Below, one piece after another: positions 1 through 9,438 of a DNA stretch of 64,000 bases. The translations under genes and the position numbers were made by a program. This DNA comes from Pseudomonas sp. FP2196. Lineage in GTDB: Bacteria; Pseudomonadota; Gammaproteobacteria; Pseudomonadales; Pseudomonadaceae. The notes under the pieces are model-generated. The model did not search any database and was not told the origin of the DNA. It saw only the letters and a list, made by a program, of their open reading frames with translations. The DNA lies in assembly GCF_030687715.1 (NCBI RefSeq), contig NZ_CP117445.1, forward strand, positions 3,399,501-3,463,500. The letters run 5' to 3'. Each line of letters starts with the position of its first letter. Position 1 is the stretch's first letter.

Positions 1-318
1 GCCATCCAGGGCCGCGACGTGCATGCCTTTGATAACGAAGATGACGTTTTTGCCCACCTGAACTTCGCTGACAAAGCGGACCATTTCGTGCTGATAAACA
101 AAACCTTCGACATCAAGCCCCTCCCAACTCAACAGCAACTGATCGCCACACGCCATGTTTGCATAAGGTGGGATACGAACGACGACCTTGCCCAGAGCGG
201 GATCCAGCACGCTCCCCTGCAGAGAATCAAGCGTTGCTGCAGGCAACTGCTGATGTGTCGTCTTCGGGCTGGCGGGGTGGCGCATTCGATAGCAAAACTC
301 GATTTCATGCATGTTCAT
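1..318 (-). CDS. Unidentified protein, N-terminal 106 residues only
   Basis: Partial gene on the minus strand that runs off the left edge of the window. The start ATG at 318 has a GGAG ribosome-binding site about nine bases upstream, and the frame stays open for 106 codons to base 1. It begins MNMHEIEFCYRMRHPAS; there is no signal peptide or membrane segment. After about residue 40 the sequence alternates hydrophobic and polar residues in a beta-rich pattern (RIPPYANMACGDQLLLSWEG). This resembles, from memory, the repeated Ig-like modules of large Pseudomonas surface or secreted proteins, but the piece is too short to decide. That it is coding is well supported; its function is not known. Confidence 0.6.
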   Translation of the reverse strand, partial: MNMHEIEFCYRMRHPASPKTTHQQLPAATLDSLQGSVLDPALGKVVVRIPPYANMACGDQLLLSWEGLDVEGFVYQHEMVRFVSEVQVGKNVIFVIKGMHVAALDG

Positions 319-654
319 TCGCAACTCCATTCCCTGGATAAAACGCTGTCTTCATGACGGCGTCGACAGCCAACATTGAACGCGATTGCTGGTGTTCTCG
401 ATATCAGCCCGATACACCGCAGCCATGGCGCAAAAGCTACAAGCTCGGTAGGCAACGAACACTAAATCGACCTTTCCCCAGGCGGAGGACGGCCAGAACT
501 TCCGATTTGGATTTCGTAAGTATCTGAAAATTCTTACTGCCTCTAGTCCGAATTCAACGGCCAAGTGAAGCCTCTTCGTACTTCTTCAACGAGGTGTGTG
601 TTTTAGAGTGACCAACAGATTTCCCCGATGAACTTCTGCGAAAAAGGTAAGAAC
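319..654. other. Intergenic region, no gene seen
   Basis: This 336-base gap separates the divergent edge gene and the lipase, so it should hold both promoters. I see no convincing gene: a 70-codon minus-strand frame at 352-564 has no good ribosome-binding site and a composition that does not look like protein. The gap is more AT-rich than its surroundings. I could not assign a promoter with confidence. Confidence 0.5.
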
Positions 655-1524
655 ATGCAACGGAGTGCTACAACTCGTTATCCCATCCTGTTGGTACACG
701 GCCTGTTTGGATTTGAGCGTATCGGCCATTTCGAGCTGTTTCATGACGTCAAGGACGCTCTGAAAACCGCTGACTGCCGAGTGTTCGTTCCACACCTCTC
801 CGCCACCCACGACAATGAAGTCAGGGGTAAGCAATTGCTGACGCAGATTGACAGTGTCCTGCGGGGCACAGGTGCCAGAAAAGTCAATCTCATCGGGCAC
901 AGCCAGGGAGCGTTGGCAGCTCGATACGCCGCAGCGCTTGCCCCACACGCCGTGGCCTCAGTGACTTCAGTCAGCGGCCCCAATCATGGCTCGGAATTGG
1001 CTGACTTTTTGCGCAAGGCGCTGGTTCCAGGCCGGCTGCCGGAAGTCGTCGCGCAGAACGTGGCGACGGTGTTTGCCGATTTTCTTTCGTTGCTTAGCGG
1101 CAGTACCACGCTGCCGCAGAATGCATTGGCGGCGCTCAATGCACTGACGACCGAGGGAGTGGGCGACTTCAACGACAGGTTTCCACAGGGATTACCCGGC
1201 ACTTGGGGCGGACACGGTCCCGAACAGGTCAATGGGGTACGTTATTACTCCTGGAGCGGCGTTCTTCCGGCCATTGGGCTAGCAACACTCGACCCGATGC
1301 AGGGAGCCTGCCGGGCGCTGTCGCAATATTTCATGACCGAGGGGGAACAGAATGACGGCTTCGTCGGGCGTTTCAGCTCTCACTTGGGTCAAGTCATCCG
1401 TTCCGACTATCCGCTGGATCACTTGAGCAGCCTGCGCCGTTCCGCCGGCAAGGTAACCGGTCAGTTCGACCCGATAGACCTTTACGTTGAGCATGCTGCG
1501 CGCCTGCGAGCAGTGAATCTCTGA
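655..1524 (+). CDS. Triacylglycerol lipase, family I, without signal peptide
   Basis: Alpha/beta hydrolase of 289 residues that should hydrolyse ester bonds of triglycerides or related esters. The lipase box GHSQG is at 81-85 with nucleophile Ser83. By alignment from memory with the Pseudomonas aeruginosa LipA family, the catalytic acid is Asp234 (in NDGFVG) and the histidine is His256 (in PLDHLSS). The oxyanion region HGLFGF is at 15-20. An in-frame ATG nine codons upstream (628) is also open, but the start at 655 has a GGTAAG element before it and matches where the family's mature domain begins. There is no signal peptide and no foldase gene beside it, which recalls the Proteus and P. fragi subgroup rather than LipA. 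It stands alone, 95 bases before ppiC. Confidence 0.85.
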   Translation: MQRSATTRYPILLVHGLFGFERIGHFELFHDVKDALKTADCRVFVPHLSATHDNEVRGKQLLTQIDSVLRGTGARKVNLIGHSQGALAARYAAALAPHAVASVTSVSGPNHGSELADFLRKALVPGRLPEVVAQNVATVFADFLSLLSGSTTLPQNALAALNALTTEGVGDFNDRFPQGLPGTWGGHGPEQVNGVRYYSWSGVLPAIGLATLDPMQGACRALSQYFMTEGEQNDGFVGRFSSHLGQVIRSDYPLDHLSSLRRSAGKVTGQFDPIDLYVEHAARLRAVNL

Positions 1525-1619
1525 TCAGACCATGACAACCGAACGGAACTTTGCCGAGAATTCGCCCACTGAATCCGGTAGGCTCCGCACTTTATTGAAA
1601 TAGATTGGAGAGTTTTCTC

Positions 1620-1901
1620 ATGGCTAAAGCCACTGCCCGTCACATCCTGGTTTCCGATGAAGCCAAATGCAACGAACTCAAGACCCAGATCGAAGGCGGC
1701 GCTGATTTCGCTGAAGTCGCGAAGGCCAACTCCACTTGCCCGTCCAGCCGTCAGGGTGGTGACTTGGGTTCGTTCGGTCCAGGCCAAATGGTCAAGGAAT
1801 TTGACACCGTGGTATTCAGCGCGCCAATCAACGTCGTGCAAGGCCCGGTAAAAACCCAGTTCGGTTATCACCTGCTGGAAGTCACCAGCCGTCAGGACTG
1901 A
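1620..1901 (+). CDS. ppiC: Peptidyl-prolyl cis-trans isomerase, parvulin type
   Basis: A 93-residue stand-alone parvulin domain that isomerises peptide bonds before proline. Diagnostic stretches are ARHILV at the N terminus, CPSSRQGGDLGSFGPGQM in the middle and the closing FGYHLLEV, which carry the active-site histidines and the hydrophobic proline pocket. There is no signal peptide, so it should be cytoplasmic, and the length is typical of PpiC. The ATG at 1620 has GGAG about ten bases upstream; a TTG five codons earlier is less likely. A terminator hairpin follows directly. A second gene of the same type lies at 17501. Confidence 0.95.
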   Translation: MAKATARHILVSDEAKCNELKTQIEGGADFAEVAKANSTCPSSRQGGDLGSFGPGQMVKEFDTVVFSAPINVVQGPVKTQFGYHLLEVTSRQD

Positions 1902-1922
1902 TCCGTCGCCTGATTGCTGTCC

Positions 1923-1954
1923 AACGGCCCGCCTTCTGGTGGGCCGTTGTGTTT
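1923..1954 (+). terminator. Rho-independent terminator after ppiC
   Basis: Ten-base arms AACGGCCCGC and GTGGGCCGTT fold around a short TTCTG loop, followed by the T-rich GTGTTT. The hairpin begins about 20 bases after the ppiC stop codon and separates it from yejA. Confidence 0.75.
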
Positions 1955-2034
1955 CAGTTACACATACGGCTGGCGACTGACGCGCCTCTCGCGTACAACT
2001 TGCGCTTATCGATTACCCGGTTCCAAGGCTGACA

Positions 2035-3903
2035 ATGCGACTGGCTTTCCCCACATTGATGCTTACCGCCCTCGCCCTGCTGTCGGGCGCCGCCGGTGTG
2101 AACGCGGCACCGCAACATGCGTTGACCGTGTATGGCGAACCTGCCAAATATCCTGCCGGTTTCAGTCACTTCGATTACACCAACCTGCAGGCCCCCAAAG
2201 GGGGGACGATGCGCCGCTCGGCGATCGAAATCGGTCACTTCGACCACCTCCTTCCTTATATAGACAAAGGCATCGGCGTCACTCAGATCGACGGCCTGCT
2301 TTATTCACCGCTGGCCCAGCGTTCGATGGATGAGCCCTACACCGTTTACGGCCTGGTCGCACAGAAGATGGAGCGCTCGGACGACGGCCTGTCGCTGCGT
2401 TTCTTCATCAATCCCAAAGCACGCTTCGCCGACGGCAAACCGATTACCGCCGAAGACGTGCGCTATACCTATGATTTGTTGATGACCCAGGGCAGCCTGC
2501 GCTACCGCACCCAATTCGCCGACGTCAAAGGCGTCGAAGTGGAAGCGCCGCTGACTGTGCGTTTCGACTTCAAAAGTAATGAAAACCGCACCCTGCCGCT
2601 GGATATCGCGACCCTGCCGGTGTTCCCCGAAAATTGGTGGAAGAACCGCGATTTTGCCGGCGGTGGCGGATACGAGCCACCGCTAGGCAGCGGCCCGTAT
2701 CGGGTCGGCAAAGTCGATTCGGGCCGCAGCATTACCTTCGAGCGCAACCCCGACTGGTGGGGCAAGGATTTGCCGGTCAGCCGCGGCCTGTACAACTTCG
2801 ATCACTTCAGCATCGAGTATTTCGGCGACACCGACGTTGCGCGCCAGGTGCTGCGCGGCGGCGCCTACGACTACAACCGTGAGTTCTCCGCCACCGGCTA
2901 CTCGATCGGTTATGACAGCCCCGCCCTCAGCGACGGGCGCCTGCAAAAGGCCCACTTGGCCACCGAGGCACCGCAATCGGCCCAGGGTTTTGTGTTCAAC
3001 CTGCAAAAACCGATTTTCCAGGATCGGCGCGTGCGTCAGGCGTTGGCCATGCTCTGGGATTTCGAGTGGAGCAACCGGCAGATGATGCGCAACCTGTACA
3101 TCCGCCAGCAAAGCTACTTTTCCAATACCGAACTCGCGGCTCGCGAACTGCCCGATGCGCAAGAGTTGAAGATCCTTGAGCCACTGCGTGGGCAGGTTCC
3201 CGACGAAGTCTTCTCCAAAGTCTTCGAAGCCCCAAAAACCGATGGCAGCGGCCTGATCCGCGACAAGCAGTTGCAAGCCCTCGAGCTGCTGGAACAGGCC
3301 GGCTGGAAACCCGATGGCGATCAACTGGTCAACGCCGAAGGCGAGCCACTGAGTTTTACCTTCCTCGTCAGCCAGAACGGCATGGATCGTCTGTTGCTGC
3401 CGTACAAGCGCACGCTGAAACAGATCGGCATCGATCTCAATATCCGCCGTATCGACTCCTCGCAATACGTCAACCGCCTGATGAGCCGCGATTACGACAT
3501 GATCGTCACCGGCTACCCCGTCACCACATCTCCGGGTGGCGAGTTGCTCAACTACTTCGGTTCAGCGTCGGCCAACGATCCCGGCGCCAACAACTACATG
3601 GTGTTGAAAAACCCGGCGGTAGATACCTTGATCAACGGTCTGATGCGCGCCTCGACCCAATCCGACATGCTGCACTACGCCCACGCGCTGGACCGGGTGC
3701 TGCAATGGAACTACTACTGGATTCCCAACTACTATCCGCCGGGTACCTCGACGGTCTGGTGGAACCGTTTCGGCATTCCGTCGGTTCAGGCGAGCAATGA
3801 CGAAGCCATCGAGAGCTGGTGGGAAATCAGCAGCACACCGCTGACCAATCAACAGATGACCGCTGAAAAAATCGCTCGTGGCAGACCCGGAGGGCCACAC
3901 TGA
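2035..3903 (+). CDS. yejA: Peptide ABC transporter, periplasmic binding protein YejA
   Basis: Family 5 extracellular solute-binding protein of 622 residues, first gene of a four-gene importer. Residues 1-25 form a Sec signal peptide ending VNAAPQ. The mature protein follows the family 5 layout, including the early ligand-domain stretch GLYSPL-like [10 protein letters not shown] and the later [10 protein letters not shown]. YejABEF imports peptides; in Escherichia coli it takes up microcin C. In soil Pseudomonas it more likely serves peptide scavenging or cell-wall peptide recycling. AAGG precedes the ATG at 2035. The stop codon overlaps the yejB start (TGATG). Confidence 0.93.
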   Translation: MRLAFPTLMLTALALLSGAAGVNAAPQHALTVYGEPAKYPAGFSHFDYTNLQAPKGGTMRRSAIEIGHFDHLLPYIDKGIGVTQIDGLLYSPLAQRSMDEPYTVYGLVAQKMERSDDGLSLRFFINPKARFADGKPITAEDVRYTYDLLMTQGSLRYRTQFADVKGVEVEAPLTVRFDFKSNENRTLPLDIATLPVFPENWWKNRDFAGGGGYEPPLGSGPYRVGKVDSGRSITFERNPDWWGKDLPVSRGLYNFDHFSIEYFGDTDVARQVLRGGAYDYNREFSATGYSIGYDSPALSDGRLQKAHLATEAPQSAQGFVFNLQKPIFQDRRVRQALAMLWDFEWSNRQMMRNLYIRQQSYFSNTELAARELPDAQELKILEPLRGQVPDEVFSKVFEAPKTDGSGLIRDKQLQALELLEQAGWKPDGDQLVNAEGEPLSFTFLVSQNGMDRLLLPYKRTLKQIGIDLNIRRIDSSQYVNRLMSRDYDMIVTGYPVTTSPGGELLNYFGSASANDPGANNYMVLKNPAVDTLINGLMRASTQSDMLHYAHALDRVLQWNYYWIPNYYPPGTSTVWWNRFGIPSVQASNDEAIESWWEISSTPLTNQQMTAEKIARGRPGGPH

Positions 3904-4964
3904 TGTGGGGGTACATACTGCGGCGCCTGCTGCTGATCATTCCGACACTGGTGATCATCCTGCTGGTGAATTTTGTGATCATTCAAGCCGCGCCGGGTGG
4001 CCCGGTCGAGCAGGCGATCGCGCACTTGCAAGGTATCGGCGGTGCCAGTGTCGGCGGCGGCGCGAGCGAAACCATGAGTGGCACATCCCGTGCCAGTCGT
4101 GGTCTCGACCCGCAGCTGATCAAGGACATCGAAAAACAGTACGGCTTCGACAAGCCCGCTCATGAACGCCTGTGGCTGATGCTCAAGAACTATGCGCAAC
4201 TGGACTTCGGCAAAAGCTTCTTTCGCGGCGCGACGGTCACCGACCTGATCCTGGAAAAAATGCCGGTGACCATTTCCCTCGGTCTGTGGGCGACGCTGAT
4301 TACCTATCTGGTGTCGATACCGCTGGGCATCCGCAAAGCCGTGCACCATGGCAGCCATTTCGATATCTGGAGCAGCACGGCGATCATCATCGGCTATGCA
4401 ATGCCGGCGTTCCTGTTTGCGATGTTCCTGATCGTGCTGTTCGCCGGCGGCACCTCACTGAACTGGTTTCCTGTACGGGGGCTGGTGTCGGACAACTTCG
4501 AATCGCTGTCGACCCTGGGCAAGATCGCCGACTACTTCTGGCACTTGGTGTTGCCGGTGACGGCGCTGGTGATCGGCGGTTTCGCGACATTGACGATCCT
4601 GACCAAAAACTCGTTCCTCAATGAGATTACCCGCCAATACGTGGTTACCGCACGGGCCAAGGGTCTGAGTGAGCGTCGGGTGCTCTATGGCCATGTGTTT
4701 CGCAATGCAATGCTGTTGGTGGTGTCGGGCATTCCTCAAGCCTTCATCAGCGTGTTCTTCGCCGGCTCGCTGCTGATCGAAGTGATCTTCTCCCTCGACG
4801 GCCTCGGCCGCATGAGCTACGAAGCAGCGGTTTCCCGGGATTATCCGGTGGTATTCGGTTCATTGTTCATCTTTACCCTCTTCGGCCTCCTGATAAAACT
4901 GATCGGCGACCTGTGCTACACCCTCGTTGATCCGCGCATCGACTTCGCCGCGAGGAACGCCTGA
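3903..4964 (+). CDS. yejB: Peptide ABC transporter permease YejB
   Basis: Inner-membrane permease of 353 residues with the BPD_transp_1 fold. The N-terminal membrane helix ([17 protein letters not shown]) is followed by a long periplasmic segment with a Gly/Ser-rich stretch, then five more helices. The cytoplasmic coupling loop includes [26 protein letters not shown], the EAA-like motif of this permease class (positions about 240-265). It starts inside the yejA stop and ends inside the yejE start, so it is tightly coupled to both. It pairs with YejE to form the channel. Confidence 0.93.
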   Translation: MWGYILRRLLLIIPTLVIILLVNFVIIQAAPGGPVEQAIAHLQGIGGASVGGGASETMSGTSRASRGLDPQLIKDIEKQYGFDKPAHERLWLMLKNYAQLDFGKSFFRGATVTDLILEKMPVTISLGLWATLITYLVSIPLGIRKAVHHGSHFDIWSSTAIIIGYAMPAFLFAMFLIVLFAGGTSLNWFPVRGLVSDNFESLSTLGKIADYFWHLVLPVTALVIGGFATLTILTKNSFLNEITRQYVVTARAKGLSERRVLYGHVFRNAMLLVVSGIPQAFISVFFAGSLLIEVIFSLDGLGRMSYEAAVSRDYPVVFGSLFIFTLFGLLIKLIGDLCYTLVDPRIDFAARNA

Positions 4965-5986
4965 TGTTCAAGCTCTCGCCTTTGGGCCGTCGTCGCTTCG
5001 AGCGATTCAAGAAGAACCGTCGTGGCTGGTGGTCGTTGTGGCTGTTTATCGGGCTGTTTATTGTCACCTTGGGTGGCGAACTGATCGCCAACGACAAGCC
5101 GCTGGTGGTCAGCTATCAGGGCCAGTGGTACTTCCCGGTGTTCAAGCGCCACACCGAGCAGGAGTTCGGCGGACAACTGCCGTTCCAGGCCGATTACCGC
5201 AGCGATTATGTGCAGAACCTCATCCGCAAGGACGGTGGCTGGCTGCTGTTTCCGCCGATCCCCTTCAGCGACGACACACCGAACTACGACCTCACCAAAC
5301 CGGCACCAAGCCCGCCCACGGCAGTCAACTGGCTGGGCACCGACGATCAGTCGCGGGATGTCTTGGCGCGGGTGATCTTCGGCGCGCGGGTATCGATTCT
5401 GTTTGCCCTGATGCTGACGTTTGTCAGTGCGCTGATCGGCATCGCCGCCGGCGCGTTGCAGGGCTACTACGGCGGCTGGGTCGACTTGATCGGGCAACGT
5501 CTGCTTGAGGTGTGGTCGGGACTGCCGGTGCTGTACCTGCTGATCATCCTTTCCGGGTTCGTCGAGCCGAATTTCTGGTGGCTGCTGGGAATCATGGCGC
5601 TGTTTTCCTGGCTGGCGCTGGTGGACGTGGTGCGGGCGGAGTTCTTGCGCGGGCGTAATCTGGAATACGTCAAAGCCGCGCGAGCCCTTGGTCTGACTGA
5701 CCGCAAAGTGATTGTCCGGCACATCCTGCCCAACGCCATGAATGCAACATTGAGCTACTTGCCGTTCATTCTGACCGGGGCGATTTCCACCCTTACCGCG
5801 CTGGACTTCCTCGGTTTCGGCATGCCGGCCGGCAGCGCTTCGCTGGGCGAACTGATCGGTCAGGGCAAGCAGAATCTGCAGGCGCCTTGGCTGGGTCTGA
5901 CGGCGTTCTTCACCCTGGCGCTGATTCTTTCTTTACTGGTGTTCATCGGCGAAGCGTTACGTGACGCATTCGACCCTCGATCCTGA
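4964..5986 (+). CDS. yejE: Peptide ABC transporter permease YejE
   Basis: Second permease of the importer, 340 residues. A basic N-terminal stretch (RRRFERFKKNRRGWW) precedes the first membrane helix. A long periplasmic insert follows before the five-helix core that is typical of YejE and OppC. The EAA loop is around RGRNLEYVKAARALGLTDRKVIVRHILPNA. The start ATG overlaps the yejB stop and the gene ends nine bases before the yejF start. Confidence 0.93.
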   Translation: MFKLSPLGRRRFERFKKNRRGWWSLWLFIGLFIVTLGGELIANDKPLVVSYQGQWYFPVFKRHTEQEFGGQLPFQADYRSDYVQNLIRKDGGWLLFPPIPFSDDTPNYDLTKPAPSPPTAVNWLGTDDQSRDVLARVIFGARVSILFALMLTFVSALIGIAAGALQGYYGGWVDLIGQRLLEVWSGLPVLYLLIILSGFVEPNFWWLLGIMALFSWLALVDVVRAEFLRGRNLEYVKAARALGLTDRKVIVRHILPNAMNATLSYLPFILTGAISTLTALDFLGFGMPAGSASLGELIGQGKQNLQAPWLGLTAFFTLALILSLLVFIGEALRDAFDPRS

Positions 5987-5995
5987 AGCGTGGCC

Positions 5996-7570
5996 ATGAC
6001 TGACAACCTGATTGAAATCCGTAATCTCAACGTTGCCTTCCATGGCCAGCCCGTGGTGCGCGACCTGTGCCTGGACATCCGTCCCGGCGAGTGCCTGGCG
6101 CTGGTCGGCGAGTCGGGCTCGGGCAAATCGGTGACTGCTCATTCAATCCTGCAATTACTGCCTGACAGTGAAGCGCAAACCGCCGGCAGCATTCGCTATC
6201 GCGGGCAGGAACTGGTGGGGACAGACCCCAAGGTCTTGCGCGAACTGCGTGGCAACCGTATCGCCATGATCTTTCAGGAGCCGATGACCTCGCTCAATCC
6301 GCTGCACACCATCGAAAAACAGATCGGCGAAACCCTGCTGCTGCATCGCGGCCTCGGTGGCAAAGCGGCGCAAGCACGCATTCTCGAACTGCTCGGACTA
6401 GTGGGCATCCAGAAACCCCAGGAGCGGCTCAAGGCTTACCCTCATCAACTGTCCGGCGGACAACGCCAGCGGGTAATGATCGCCATGGCCCTGGCCTGCG
6501 AGCCGGAATTGTTGATTGCCGACGAGCCAACTACAGCGCTCGACGTCACCGTACAACGCAAGATCCTGTTGCTGCTCAAATCCCTGCAGCAGCGTTTGGG
6601 CATGTCGCTACTGCTAATCAGCCACGACCTCAATCTGGTGCGTAGCATCGCTCAACGCGTGTGCGTGATGAAGGCCGGAGAAATCGTCGAACAGGCACCG
6701 TGCGAAACCCTGTTTACCGAGCCGAAACATCCTTACAGCTGCGTCCTGCTCAATGCCGAACCGGAAGGCGAAGCACTGCCAAGGGACGAGCGAGAGAACG
6801 TGCTGGAAGTCGATAACCTGCGGGTCGAATTTGCCGTCGGTGGCGGCCTGTTTCAGCGCAAACAATACCTGCGCGCGGTCGACGGCATTAGCCTGAACAT
6901 TCAGCGCGGCAAAACGTTGGGCATCGTCGGGGAATCCGGTTCGGGCAAGTCGACACTCGGTCAGGCGATTCTTCGTTTGCTCGACTCCGAAGGCAGTATC
7001 CGCTTCCAGGGCGAAGCGCTCGACGGCCTCAATCAGAAGCAGTTGCGACCCTGGCGCCGGCAGATGCAAGTGGTGTTTCAGGATCCGTTCGGCAGCCTCA
7101 GCCCGCGTATGTCGGTAGCACAGATCATCAGTGAAGGCCTGGAAGTGCATTGCGAATCCACCGCTGGCGAATGCGATGAGCAAGTGATCCGTGTACTCAA
7201 GGAAGTCGGTCTCGATCCCGAAAGTCGTCATCGATACCCTCACGAATTTTCCGGCGGTCAACGTCAGCGCATCGCCATCGCCCGAGCATTGGTACTGAAA
7301 CCGGCGCTGATCTTGCTGGATGAACCGACGTCGGCACTGGATCGCACGGTGCAGAAACAAGTGGTCGCCCTGCTCCGTCAGCTTCAGGAAAAACATGGTC
7401 TGACCTATCTGTTTATCAGCCACGACTTGGCGGTGGTCCGCGCTTTGGCCCACGACATGATCGTGATCAAGGACGGTAAAGTGGTCGAGCGTGGCGCCAG
7501 TCACGAGGTGTTTGATTCACCGCAGCATCCTTACACCAAAGAGCTGTTGGCGGCAGCGCATCCGGGGTAG
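5996..7570 (+). CDS. yejF: Peptide ABC transporter, double ATP-binding protein YejF
   Basis: Fused ATPase of 524 residues with two nucleotide-binding domains, each complete. Both have Walker A GESGSGKS, the signature (LSGGQRQR in the first, FSGGQRQR in the second), Walker B ([12 protein letters not shown] and [12 protein letters not shown]) and the switch histidine (LISHD and FISHD). It powers YejBE. The ATG at 5996 is preferred because GAAGCG sits at proper spacing; a GTG two codons earlier (5990) is possible. It is the last gene of the yej operon; a REP pair follows. Confidence 0.93.
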   Translation: MTDNLIEIRNLNVAFHGQPVVRDLCLDIRPGECLALVGESGSGKSVTAHSILQLLPDSEAQTAGSIRYRGQELVGTDPKVLRELRGNRIAMIFQEPMTSLNPLHTIEKQIGETLLLHRGLGGKAAQARILELLGLVGIQKPQERLKAYPHQLSGGQRQRVMIAMALACEPELLIADEPTTALDVTVQRKILLLLKSLQQRLGMSLLLISHDLNLVRSIAQRVCVMKAGEIVEQAPCETLFTEPKHPYSCVLLNAEPEGEALPRDERENVLEVDNLRVEFAVGGGLFQRKQYLRAVDGISLNIQRGKTLGIVGESGSGKSTLGQAILRLLDSEGSIRFQGEALDGLNQKQLRPWRRQMQVVFQDPFGSLSPRMSVAQIISEGLEVHCESTAGECDEQVIRVLKEVGLDPESRHRYPHEFSGGQRQRIAIARALVLKPALILLDEPTSALDRTVQKQVVALLRQLQEKHGLTYLFISHDLAVVRALAHDMIVIKDGKVVERGASHEVFDSPQHPYTKELLAAAHPG

Positions 7571-7605
7571 GCATAATCGGCGCTCGATTTGAAACCCGGT
7601 CGCGG

Positions 7606-7699
7606 CCATCGCTGGCAAGCCAGCTCCCACAGGATTTCAGGTCGCTCACACATGTTGAGTAAACCAAAGAAACTGTAGGAGCTGGCTTGCCAGCGATGG
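7606..7699. repeat. Paired REP element
   Basis: Two inverted copies of a REP sequence with core GCTGGCTTGCCAGCGATGG face each other across about 40 bases, between yejF and the sigma-54 activator gene. Each copy is itself a hairpin. Copies of the same type lie at 47505 and 59415. The pair may end yejF transcripts. Confidence 0.8.
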
Positions 7700-7736
7700 T
7701 GTCGGCACTGACAACACAAACCTCGGATCAGTCTTC

Positions 7737-9152
7737 ATGAACACCACCGAAAGCCTCAAGGACTACCAACGGGTTCGCACCCTGGCGATCCGTTCGCTGT
7801 TCGAGATCATCGAGCAGTCGAGCGAAGGCACGGTGATTGTCGATCGTGACGCCAACATCGTCTGGATGAATGAGCGTTACGCCCGGCGTTTCGGCCTGGA
7901 ATCCGCCGCAGGCGCCATCGGCAAGCCCTGTGAAAGCGTGATCCCCGGCAGTCTCCTGCGAGAAGTGGTGCGCACCGGTCGCCCCATTCTGCTGGACATG
8001 CAGGACACCCCAAAAGAACCGCTGGTGGTGATGCGCCTGCCGATCCACGACGACGCAGGCACGGTCATTGGCGCCATCGGCTTCGCCCTGTTCGATGAGT
8101 TGCGCACCCTGTCGCCGATGCTCAAGCGTTACCTGAGCATGCAGGAAGAACTGGCCTCGACCCGCTCCTTGCTGCGCGCGCGGCAGACCAAATACAACTT
8201 CGCCCATTTCATCGGCACCAGTGCCGCCAGCCTCGACGTCAAACGCCGTGCGCGGCGCAGTGCGAGTGCCGAGTCTCCTGTGTTGCTGCTGGGTGAAACC
8301 GGTACCGGCAAGGAATTGCTGGCACAGGCGATCCACAGTGCCTCGCCCCGAGCGCACAAAGCCTTCGTCAGCATCAACAGCGCGGCGATTCCCGAGGCGC
8401 TGCTGGAAGCAGAGTTTTTCGGCACCGCCCCAGGCGCGTTCACCGGAGCCGACCGCAAGGGGCGCACCGGCAAGCTGCAAATCGCCCAGGGCGGCACGCT
8501 GTTCCTTGACGAAATCGGCGACATGCCACTACCGCTGCAAAGCAAATTGCTGCGCGTGCTGCAGGAGAAGGAGTTCGAACCTGTGGGTTCGAACGACGTG
8601 ATCCAGAGTGATGTGCGGGTAATTGCCGCCACGTCGACGGATCTGCAAGCGGCGATCAAACGCGGCGAATTCCGCGCGGACCTTTATTACCGGCTCAACG
8701 TGCTGCCGATCAACGTGCCACCGCTACGTGAAAGGCTCGACGATCTGCCGGCACTCAGCGAAGCCATTCTGGAAGAGTTGCGCAGTCAACATGAGCTGAA
8801 CCGTGAAGCGTTGACGTTGCTTGGGCAGCATGCCTGGCCGGGCAATATTCGTGAGCTGCGCAATGTGCTGGAACGAGCAGCGCTGCTGAGTGATGACCTG
8901 ATGCTCACCGAGAACGACATTCGCGCGGCCATCGGTACGTTTACGCCGGTGGAGCGTGCTTCGGCACCGATGATCGAGTCGTTGGCCGAGGAGACATTCG
9001 CTCACGCCCGGGAGCGGTTTGATCGGCAGTTGATTCAGTCTGCCCTTGCGCAATGCGGGGGTAAGGTTCCAGAGGCGGCGGCTCGGCTGGGGCTGGGGCG
9101 GTCGACGCTGTACAAGAAAATGGTGGCGCTGGGGATCGCCGAGTCTCCTTAA
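7737..9152 (+). CDS. hbcR: Sigma-54-dependent activator of 3-hydroxybutyrate catabolism (HbcR-like)
   Basis: Enhancer-binding protein of 471 residues. An N-terminal PAS-like sensor (about 20-130) precedes the AAA+ domain: Walker A GETGTGKE near 185, the RpoN-contact loop GAFTGA at about 233-238, and Walker B GTLFLDEIGDM. It ends with a Fis-type helix-turn-helix (RLGLGRSTLYKKM). There is no receiver domain, so the signal is probably a ligand and not a phosphate. The gene stands before hydroxybutyrate permease, dehydrogenase and acetoacetyl-CoA synthetase genes, and a -24/-12 promoter lies before the first of these. P. aeruginosa has an equivalent activator, PA2005/HbcR, acting on a similar set. 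The specific assignment rests on this context. Confidence 0.85.
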   Translation: MNTTESLKDYQRVRTLAIRSLFEIIEQSSEGTVIVDRDANIVWMNERYARRFGLESAAGAIGKPCESVIPGSLLREVVRTGRPILLDMQDTPKEPLVVMRLPIHDDAGTVIGAIGFALFDELRTLSPMLKRYLSMQEELASTRSLLRARQTKYNFAHFIGTSAASLDVKRRARRSASAESPVLLLGETGTGKELLAQAIHSASPRAHKAFVSINSAAIPEALLEAEFFGTAPGAFTGADRKGRTGKLQIAQGGTLFLDEIGDMPLPLQSKLLRVLQEKEFEPVGSNDVIQSDVRVIAATSTDLQAAIKRGEFRADLYYRLNVLPINVPPLRERLDDLPALSEAILEELRSQHELNREALTLLGQHAWPGNIRELRNVLERAALLSDDLMLTENDIRAAIGTFTPVERASAPMIESLAEETFAHARERFDRQLIQSALAQCGGKVPEAAARLGLGRSTLYKKMVALGIAESP

Positions 9153-9189
9153 AGAGACATCAGTCTATCTTTGTAGATGATCCATTGAA

Positions 9190-9274
9190 GATCAAAAGAT
9201 CGCAGCCTGCGGCAGCTCCTACATGGCAATTCGCATCACCACTGTAGGAGCTGCCGCAGGCTGCGATCTTTTTT
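9190..9274. repeat. Paired REP element
   Basis: Two facing copies of the REP type with core GAGCTGCCGCAGGCTGCGAT, joined by about 20 bases, downstream of the activator gene. Poly-T after the right copy may let it terminate transcription before the sigma-54 promoter. Confidence 0.8.
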
Positions 9275-9364
9275 GCCCTAAAGAAATCTACAATTCGAGA
9301 CAAACTTGCGGATCTCAATCCAGTAAAAAACAAGTTATTCATATTTTTCAACAAGTTAGCGAAC

Positions 9365-9380
9365 TGGCACACATCTGGCT
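9365..9380 (+). promoter_or_regulatory. Sigma-54 (-24/-12) promoter for the hydroxybutyrate operon
   Basis: TGGCACACATCTGGCT matches the RpoN consensus TGGCAC-N5-TTGCW at every position but one, with the invariant GG and GC dinucleotides ten bases apart. It lies 59 bases before the permease start and directly downstream of a gene for an RpoN activator, which strongly supports it. Confidence 0.8.
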
Positions 9381-9438
9381 ATGGGTTCTTGCCACACCCG
9401 TTTCAACCACAAAAATAACAATTCTGGAGAGACACACC

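Noticed and set aside
352..564. A 70-codon minus-strand frame before the lipase
   Set aside because: It has no ribosome-binding site or recognisable features and lies in an AT-richer gap.
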